28,467 nt of DNA, taken from the NCBI GenBank assembly GCA_035527515.1, contig DATLAJ010000001.1, positions 1 through 28,467 of the forward strand, given 5' to 3'. The translations under genes and the position numbers were made by a program. This DNA is from a bacterium. Lineage in GTDB: Bacteria; B130-G9. Positions 23,064 to 28,467 of the stretch are shown one piece after another; position 1 is the stretch's first letter, and each line of letters starts with the position of its first letter. The notes beneath the pieces were generated by a model. It saw only the letters and a list, made by a program, of their open reading frames with translations. It had not been told where the DNA came from and made no database searches.

Positions 23064-25259
23064 CTACTGGATATACACGCAGCTCCCACCAAGATTGCTA
23101 CAAGGCGTTAGTGTATCGGGATCAAATAGCAGAATATAGAATGTGTTGGATCCTTTTGGGCAGAGCGATGTATTGAATGAGGCAAGCTCGAAGTCGTCTA
23201 TCGAGAATCCCGCATCAAGCGTGAACGGGAAGACCGTGAGTTCAGGCTGCCAGTTGAGGTAGAAGAGCATGTCTCCTTGGGGAGAGACAAGAGCGATCGC
23301 CACGAGGACGTCCCGAGCATCCTCGAAATTGGTGCAAGAGACATTCAGCGCGATTGTCTCGTTCTGGTATGAAAAGCGCGGCACGGACAGTTGCACCTGG
23401 ATTGGAGGCGCGAGAGCATCAACCTTCCCGCCGATGTTCAGCGAGGGGTCCCCGAAAGTTATAGATTCCATCACAGTCTTCATGTCATAGACCGACGGGG
23501 ACCACCAGGTGTTGATGTAGCCCTCTATGCCTTTCAGAAACATCTCGCCAACGGAGCGATAGCCGTTATTGTGAGCGCGAAGTATGAGCCTGTTTACCTT
23601 CGCCGCGTAATAATAATTCCAGCTCGAGCCAGAACCGGCACCGTAAGCAACGCGTGTGGCCCCTACGTATGCAATTGCGCCGCCCTCGACGCATTGCACG
23701 AATGTCTCACCGATGCAGTCCCCGATGACGGGGAACTGCGGATGTTCCGAGTTCTCGTTGTCGAAGCCGGCCGTCTCGCAAGCGGCAGCGGACACGAACG
23801 GCAGCATGTCAGCATTGGTAAGGCGGCTGAGGTCGTCGGCGAAAAAGTAGTTCCCCATTCCGAAGGCCCATCCCTTGTATGTGCCATGCCCGACATAGGT
23901 AGCGAAGCCGCAGCCCTTGCTTACGTAATGAAGGACGCTTAAGTTCGTCAAAGTCGCATCTTTGTCGAAGGTCCCTGTCGTATAGAGCTTCACGCAGTCG
24001 TAGTTTGAGAAAACGTCCGAGGCGAGCTGCTCGCTGGCGCATTCGCCCTCCGGGGCAGGCCCCGAAACAACGGACCCACACAAGACCGCGTCGTGGAACC
24101 AGGGCGATGTGTTCGAGACGTTCAACTCATAATTGATTATGTGCGAGACCATGAGACTGAGATCGGCTGTTCGCCCTACAGGGAGCCTCGAGAAGAGGAT
24201 ATCCGGCATCAGATCAACCTGGTCGGGGTTGGGGCTCCTTGATGATGATTCGCCGTAAACGTCGTTGTCATTGGCGTCCCACGTGCAGAACTCGCCGTCC
24301 GCATCGTAGAGATCGGCGTAATAGAGGTCGGACGGGACAAGATGGCCGTCCGTCACGTTTGAGTAGTCGTCGTAATTGTCCCAGACATCAGCGTATCTGA
24401 CTGGAAACTTGTCGGCGTCACCGATGGCAAGAACGAAGCGCACATCGTGGTCCTGAAAGCACTGAGAGATGAAGTATTTGAGCTTGGCCTGGTCATCGTA
24501 GCCGTGGGAATTGGCCGAGGCCTCCTCGAGCGTAACGAGGACTGTCCTGAGGCCCATGAGGTTTTTGTGCAGGATGAGGCCGCTGAGCGAATCGGCGAAC
24601 TCCTCGGGGCTGATAACAAGCAGGTCCCACTTCTCACCGCCGCTTTTGCTCGTCAACTTGGCACGCTCAAGCGAGTAGGAGACCTTAACCTCGGCCGACG
24701 AAAGCGACCGAAGCCTCATCTCGCTCGCGAGATACCGCACCGGATACATGGTGATCGTTACGAATTTTTTCAAGCTCCAGTCGGTGAGGTCCCGGCCGCC
24801 GCTCACCCGCATCTCGGCCCAATCCCTCGGGAACCAGGCGGACTCCTCGAACTTGGGATTCGCAAGCGGCGTAAACAAAGATGGGTCCGACAATGGCATG
24901 GGGCCTTCGGCAACCTGAAGCGGCGCGGGCAGCGCGAACTCCTTGAAGGACGCGCCACAGACCTCGAGCCGAACGTCTCGCGCCTCAAGCGGGAGCGTCA
25001 CATTTATTGTTTTATACGGAATCTGGGGGCAGAGACGGCCCTCGATCCGCTGCTCGCACTCCGCAACATCGACCCGTTCAACACCGTCAACCTCTATCAT
25101 CGACGGCTGAGAGAACTCGACCGGCAGCTTGATAAGCCGCTCCATGTCGGATGGATTGCTTGCCGCTGCTGCGCTGCTCGAGCCAACAAGACAACTCGCT
25201 GTCAATACCGCAACCAAGACGACTAACGAATGCGTGAAAACACTTCTTGTGACAGCCAA
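23064..25259 (-). CDS. Secreted C25 (gingipain-like) cysteine peptidase
   Basis: A 731-residue exported peptidase. I choose a TTG start at 25259 because AAGGGGAG lies seven bases upstream and it places a clean signal peptide at the N-terminus (SLVVLVAVLTASCLVGSSSAAA). The frame is open to 25307. An N-terminal beta-rich prodomain-like region (about 35-210) is followed by a caspase-like fold with WDLLVISPEEFAD. The catalytic pair by alignment with gingipain is H458 (YVGHGT) and C494 (SAAACETAGF), spaced 36 residues apart. A C-terminal immunoglobulin-like domain spans about 615-731 without a recognisable type IX sorting signal. The gene lies directly behind hrcA, an unusual position for a secreted protease, and directly before the SRP RNA. 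Confidence 0.87.
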   Translation of the reverse strand: MAVTRSVFTHSLVVLVAVLTASCLVGSSSAAAASNPSDMERLIKLPVEFSQPSMIEVDGVERVDVAECEQRIEGRLCPQIPYKTINVTLPLEARDVRLEVCGASFKEFALPAPLQVAEGPMPLSDPSLFTPLANPKFEESAWFPRDWAEMRVSGGRDLTDWSLKKFVTITMYPVRYLASEMRLRSLSSAEVKVSYSLERAKLTSKSGGEKWDLLVISPEEFADSLSGLILHKNLMGLRTVLVTLEEASANSHGYDDQAKLKYFISQCFQDHDVRFVLAIGDADKFPVRYADVWDNYDDYSNVTDGHLVPSDLYYADLYDADGEFCTWDANDNDVYGESSSRSPNPDQVDLMPDILFSRLPVGRTADLSLMVSHIINYELNVSNTSPWFHDAVLCGSVVSGPAPEGECASEQLASDVFSNYDCVKLYTTGTFDKDATLTNLSVLHYVSKGCGFATYVGHGTYKGWAFGMGNYFFADDLSRLTNADMLPFVSAAACETAGFDNENSEHPQFPVIGDCIGETFVQCVEGGAIAYVGATRVAYGAGSGSSWNYYYAAKVNRLILRAHNNGYRSVGEMFLKGIEGYINTWWSPSVYDMKTVMESITFGDPSLNIGGKVDALAPPIQVQLSVPRFSYQNETIALNVSCTNFEDARDVLVAIALVSPQGDMLFYLNWQPELTVFPFTLDAGFSIDDFELASFNTSLCPKGSNTFYILLFDPDTLTPCSNLGGSCVYIQ

Positions 25260-25307
25260 CTGAAATCTCCCCTTTTGATATTCAAGAGTTCTGGGCCAAG
25301 CTACCAA

Positions 25308-26345
25308 TCACAACCTCGAAAGAAGACGGCTCGTGAGCTTTGCCGTGAAATCCACAATCGCCATCAGCCTCGCGTATTGCATCCGCGTGGGCCCTAATAC
25401 TCCAACAGTTCCGAGCACCTGATTGTTGCACTCGTATGACCCTGCGACAAGCGAGCAATCGTTAAGGTCCTGGATGTCGCACTCCTTGCCTATGAATATC
25501 TTTGGCCCACCGGATAGACATTCATTCAGTATCCTGATCAGCCGCGACTTCTCCTCCATCGCTATCAAGAGGGCCTTGAGTCGCTCTAAGTCCCTGGAAT
25601 CCTCGTTGTGAATTATGTTCTGCATCGTCCCCACGTAGAGCTTCTCCGCCTCTTTCCTGGTCGGGAAAGCCTCCTTCGATACCCGCAGGGCAAGGTCGAG
25701 CAACAGGTCGAAATGCCGGCGCTCATCCTTTATCTGAGTTTGAATCTGCTCCCGGATATTCAAAAGGGAGTGGCCCTTGAAACGGTCGTTGACCAGCCGA
25801 GCCAGCTTGTCCAGCTGCTCCTGGGGTATCTCCTCGTCAAGTGTTATGACTTTGTTGGTCACGATGCCGCTCTCCGCGACGATGACGGCCAGAATCCGGC
25901 GGTCATGAATGTGGATGAAGTCCACGCGCCGGCAAGCAATGCCAGAAAGGTCCACCAGCGAGGCGATGCCAGTCTGCCCCGTGAACGTGGATAGAAGCTC
26001 CGAGGTCTTCGTCAGCAGATCATCTATGGAAAGCGATTGGTCATCATAATGTCCCTCGATCGATCTCTTCTCGTCAGGGGTAAGCGTCTCGCTGGACATC
26101 AGGTTGTCAACGAAATACCGATAGCCCTTGTCGGTCGGGATTCGCCCGGACGAGGCGTGCGTCTGGCAGATGTAGCCCGCTTCCTCCAGATCGGCCATTA
26201 CGTTCCTTATTGATGCTGGACTGAGCCCCAACCCCGTTATCTTCGAGGCAGTTCTGGAGCCGATGGGCTCGTTTGTGCCTATGAAGTGCGCAACGACGCT
26301 CCTAAGCACCTCTCGCTGCCGAGCGTCAAGGCATTCTTGGTTCAC
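25308..26345 (-). CDS. hrcA: Heat-inducible transcription repressor HrcA
   Basis: A 345-residue repressor of normal length. The N-terminal winged helix with REVLRSVVAHFIGTNEPIGSRT and SPASIRNVMADLEEAGYI (about 11-60) is followed by THASSGRIPTDKGYRYFVD (61-79), which is diagnostic. The central GAF-like and inserted dimerisation domains extend to the C-terminal GTVGVLGPTRMQYARLMAIVDF. HrcA normally represses groESL and dnaK operons through the CIRCE operator and needs GroEL to fold. No chaperone gene is in the window, and the next gene on the strand is the C25 peptidase, 48 bp away, so the usual hrcA-grpE-dnaK order is broken here. Confidence 0.95.
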   Translation of the reverse strand: MNQECLDARQREVLRSVVAHFIGTNEPIGSRTASKITGLGLSPASIRNVMADLEEAGYICQTHASSGRIPTDKGYRYFVDNLMSSETLTPDEKRSIEGHYDDQSLSIDDLLTKTSELLSTFTGQTGIASLVDLSGIACRRVDFIHIHDRRILAVIVAESGIVTNKVITLDEEIPQEQLDKLARLVNDRFKGHSLLNIREQIQTQIKDERRHFDLLLDLALRVSKEAFPTRKEAEKLYVGTMQNIIHNEDSRDLERLKALLIAMEEKSRLIRILNECLSGGPKIFIGKECDIQDLNDCSLVAGSYECNNQVLGTVGVLGPTRMQYARLMAIVDFTAKLTSRLLSRL

Positions 26346-26385
26346 GTTATTTCCCGGTGTTTCTCAAATAGAGAATCTCAAAACT

Positions 26386-26408
26386 TTGCACCGATATAAT
26401 ATGTGCAA
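26386..26408. promoter_or_regulatory. Inverted repeat over the hrcA -10 region, possible HrcA-type operator
   Basis: TTGCAC and GTGCAA flank 11 bp. It overlaps the -10 box of the hrcA promoter. It resembles but does not match the CIRCE consensus (TTAGCACTC-N9-GAGTGCTAA), so autoregulation is only a suggestion. Confidence 0.45.
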
Positions 26409-26426
26409 TAACTCGCGGGATGTCAA
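26396..26426 (-). promoter_or_regulatory. Sigma-70-type promoter of hrcA
   Basis: On the minus strand TTGACA is at 26426-26421. Overlapping AT-rich -10 hexamers (CATATT, ATATTA, TATTAT) lie 17, 18 and 19 bp downstream. A second small hairpin TTCTC-AAATA-GAGAA is in the leader. Confidence 0.6.
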
Positions 26427-26436
26427 GCACACGGAG

Positions 26437-26496
26437 CCGTGCCGCAATAAAGGTCGCAACGATCCCTGCCCCTCCGGCAAAGGTATGAAACACGAG
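26437..26496 (+). pseudogene. Degenerate SEC-C-like zinc motif, possible gene remnant
   Basis: In a plus-strand frame with an ATG at 26401, residues 12-31 read EPCRNKGRNDPCPSGKGMKH. This strongly resembles the SEC-C motif (GRNDPCPCGSGKKYK-C-H) of SecA tails and small zinc proteins, but the second and fourth metal ligands are missing. The frame continues antisense to a membrane-protein gene and so is probably not coding beyond 26580. Confidence 0.3.
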
Positions 26497-26579
26497 AATA
26501 CTGCGGCAGAGAGCCTCTGCCCTCGTAGCTACTTTTTCCGGTTGCCAGAGACGGTCGGGTGGCACGTGTCGAGCTCGCC

Positions 26580-27161
26580 TCAACGCTCTGCCGCCGGTTC
26601 CGGCAGGGCATTTACCGCATTAGAGCTCCTTATGATGATAATCAGGGTTAGAGCGAGCGACCATATTGTAAGGATATGCGAGTATGGTCCCAGCAGAATC
26701 ATTCCCTTGAAGAATGGCTGGAGCGTGCCCACAGTCTGATAAGTCCACCTGACCGCCAGAAATATCGAACATGCCAGGTAGAATCTCTCGGGCGCTTTCT
26801 GGAGCTCGAGTCCGTGGCGGCCTAGGAACCGGTTGTAATCCTTCGCAAATCCCCATATTGACCTGAACACCCACAAGAGCTGGAAGATGGGGATCAAGAG
26901 CAGCCAGGCAGCAGCCGCCGGCGATGTGCTGGCCTCACCGTCCTGAATGGCCTTCCAGACCCTGTAAATGAATGTCAGCAGGACTGCAATCGCAAATACC
27001 TGTATTACAGCAGCGAGAAAAACGAGCAAGGTGAATGTGTCTTTAGTGATGGCGTCCTGGCTCTTGCCGTTCAGCATGAACCAGGTCAGGAAGTGGAAGG
27101 CGGGTACACTGAAACCGTAGGCCAGGGTGTAGAAAGCTGTGGAGATTCTCTTTCGCCTCAT
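26580..27161 (-). CDS. Four-helix membrane protein of unknown function
   Basis: A 193-residue protein. The ATG at 27161 with AAGGGG upstream is favoured over one at 27188. Four hydrophobic spans are visible: about 10-29, 42-65, 83-101 and 150-180. Between spans 2 and 3 is VWKAIQDGEASTSPAAAAWLLLIPIFQLLWVFRSIWGFAKDYN. The proline/alanine-rich helix and the following VFRS(I/V)WG element remind me of DUF4328-like membrane proteins, but I am not sure. No catalytic residues can be proposed. The gene runs toward hrcA on the same strand but is separated from it by the hrcA promoter. Confidence 0.6.
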   Translation of the reverse strand: MRRKRISTAFYTLAYGFSVPAFHFLTWFMLNGKSQDAITKDTFTLLVFLAAVIQVFAIAVLLTFIYRVWKAIQDGEASTSPAAAAWLLLIPIFQLLWVFRSIWGFAKDYNRFLGRHGLELQKAPERFYLACSIFLAVRWTYQTVGTLQPFFKGMILLGPYSHILTIWSLALTLIIIIRSSNAVNALPEPAAER

Positions 27162-27372
27162 GTTGCCCCTTCCGTCAAGCTGCCTCAAGAGACTGATACT
27201 ACGTCGAGAATAGGCCAGGTCAGTGGGGCTTTGTCCAGCCCCTTCGTGGCTGCTTCTCTGTTTTGCTGGCTTCCGATCCCAGCGTTGCGCTTGTTAGGGC
27301 TCGATCCCTACAATTACTAGGGGAACGGCGGGAACACCGCGACCTTGTCGGACCACGTTGTAAAGCTCCCCC
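27162..27372. other. Intergenic region after the methyltransferase gene
   Basis: No gene is seen. GGGGCT and AGCCCC (27225-27242) can form a six-pair hairpin on either strand without a following T-run. On the minus strand GGCC-TATTCT (27218-27209) repeats the -10 context of the methyltransferase promoter and may be the start of the membrane-protein transcript. Confidence 0.4.
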
Positions 27373-28305
27373 TCATAATACCCCACGCCCGAGCTCATCT
27401 CGGTTTGCATCGATTTCATTGGGAGGATTTCCGGCTTTCTGGGGATCGTAAACCGGCCTGTCCATTGGGCGTGTCCGCAAAGTGCCGTCAATCTGCTGCT
27501 CAATTCTCTCGCGAGCGATTTGAACATATTGGGGCATTATTTCCGCCCCAGCACCCCTGCGACCGTGCCGAATGGCGGCGATTATGGTAGTTCCAGTCCC
27601 CAAAAAAGGATCAAGCACCCAATCGTCGTGATTGGTCATGGACAGAACGAGTCGCTCGATCAGTTCAACGGGGAACTGGCACGGATGCTCGGTTTTCTCC
27701 ACGTGGTTGCTCTTGACATTGGGTATGACCCATAGGTCGGTGGGGTTTTTGCCCTTCGGATTACCGGACAGCTGCCCAGCGTGAGGGCCCTTGAAATGCT
27801 TTTTGCCCGGATACTTCTGTGGGACCCGGACAGGGTCCAGATTGAACGTGTAATGGTCCGACTTTGTGAACCACACTATCGTCTCGTATCGACCCGAGAA
27901 GCGCTTGCTGCAGTGAAGCCCATGACCGAAATGCCAGACAATCCGATTGCGCATCTTCAATCCTAGCTTGCTGAAAACAGGGTATAGAACAGTGTCAAGT
28001 GGGATAATTGATCCATTATCCACGTAATTACCTACCTGCCAGCAAATGCTGCCTTGGGGCGACAACGTGCGGACGCATTCCTCAATAACTACTGCCTGTT
28101 GCTTGAGATAGGCCTCGAGATTTAGCCTTTTTTCATACTCTTTGCCGATGTTATATGGCGGGGAAGTGACTATGAGTTGCATGGCCTCATCCGGGACTTG
28201 CTTCAGCAGTTCCATGCAGTCTGCGTGGCAAAGCACAATGCGCTCTGACAGGTCAAATCTGTCAGATATGCTGGCACGATCGAACACGTTTGACACTGAA
28301 GTCAC
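27373..28305 (-). CDS. Beta-class DNA methyltransferase (N4-cytosine or N6-adenine)
   Basis: A 310-residue amino-methyltransferase. The catalytic motif IV TSPPYN (47-52) comes before the SAM-binding motif I DPFLGTGTT (232-240), which is the beta-class order seen in many N4C and some N6A enzymes. The S in TSPPY leans toward N4-cytosine. A target-recognition region lies between (KYPGKKHFKGPHAGQL, NPTDLW). The preferred start is the GTG at 28305, with GGGGAGG just before it; an ATG at 28335 is in frame. No restriction endonuclease gene is found downstream; the upstream side is cut off by the window edge. It could be a solitary regulatory methylase or part of an R-M system. Confidence 0.9.
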   Translation of the reverse strand: MTSVSNVFDRASISDRFDLSERIVLCHADCMELLKQVPDEAMQLIVTSPPYNIGKEYEKRLNLEAYLKQQAVVIEECVRTLSPQGSICWQVGNYVDNGSIIPLDTVLYPVFSKLGLKMRNRIVWHFGHGLHCSKRFSGRYETIVWFTKSDHYTFNLDPVRVPQKYPGKKHFKGPHAGQLSGNPKGKNPTDLWVIPNVKSNHVEKTEHPCQFPVELIERLVLSMTNHDDWVLDPFLGTGTTIIAAIRHGRRGAGAEIMPQYVQIARERIEQQIDGTLRTRPMDRPVYDPQKAGNPPNEIDANRDELGRGVL

Positions 28306-28357
28306 TAACCCTCCCCTCAAACACCAGCCACGCATTGACCAACCGATGGCTTAGCTA

Positions 28358-28387
28358 AGAATAGGCCACTACGATGTAACAAGTCAA
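28358..28387 (-). promoter_or_regulatory. Sigma-70-type promoter of the methyltransferase gene
   Basis: On the minus strand TTGACT (28387-28382) and TATTCT (28363-28358) with an 18-bp spacer, about 55 bp before the GTG start. Confidence 0.6.
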
Positions 28388-28467
28388 ACCACTCATCGCT
28401 TTCATCGCATGCGCTTTCTCACCAGCAAAACACAATGCCGCGGCCGATTCTAATGGCCTGTCCAAAC

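Noticed and set aside
24447-25226. A 259-codon plus-strand frame opposite the C25 peptidase
   Set aside because: It is antisense to a gene with signal peptide and catalytic motifs, and has no ribosome site or domain.

Overview
The window looks like a piece of a chromosome from an uncultured bacterium (about 55-60 % G+C by eye) that belongs to no genus I can name. Bacterial markers are HrcA, a D-Ala-D-Ala ligase, an FtsB/DivIC-type division protein, a formylatable-type initiator tRNA and a long SRP RNA with an Alu domain, the form known from Firmicutes, Thermotogae and Deinococcus-Thermus rather than the short gammaproteobacterial 4.5S RNA. The gene content (secreted tricorn-like and gingipain-like peptidases, propeller proteins, many small intergenic repeats) recalls candidate phyla with a protein-degrading lifestyle. 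No taxonomic call is possible from sequence reading alone.

Layout. 1-1673: a truncated MFS exporter and, divergently, a lone DppC/OppC-type permease. 1708-3671 (minus): a HEAT-repeat protein behind a radical SAM/SPASM enzyme, with a possible 22-residue ORF facing away from it. 4073-4263 and 17923-18126 are inverted copies of a roughly 200-bp element, each about 13 bp behind a promoter that fires into the segment between them. 4354-12891: a secreted transglutaminase-like protein followed by two tandem secreted tricorn-protease paralogues, which appears to be an extracellular or periplasmic proteolysis operon. 12919-14536: a small accessory patch with a PIN toxin/antitoxin pair and a HicB-like protein paired with a retropepsin-like aspartic protease, bracketed by heptameric tandem repeats. 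14594-17837: a small membrane protein, a sugar-phosphate cyclase resembling AroB but with several altered active-site residues, and, on the minus strand, an HD hydrolase-ddl operon.

18264-18768: ftsB-like gene, terminator, then the initiator and elongator tRNA-Met genes. 18774-20810: a strong promoter with an operator-like palindrome driving a secreted beta-propeller protein with a C-terminal fibronectin-like domain. The last 118 bp before its stop region are repeated exactly at 22510-22627, beyond an opposite-strand GT-C-type glycosyltransferase gene. 22788-26426 (minus): hrcA, a secreted C25 (gingipain-like) peptidase and the SRP RNA lie head-to-tail with almost no gaps. 26580-28387 (minus): a four-helix membrane protein and an apparently orphan beta-class DNA methyltransferase.

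The most notable items are the inverted element pair with inward-firing promoters, the exact duplication of a gene tail around a glycosyltransferase, the AroB-like protein lacking phosphate-site residues, and the HicB-aspartic protease pair without HicA. All identifications are from motifs read by eye; no database search was possible.
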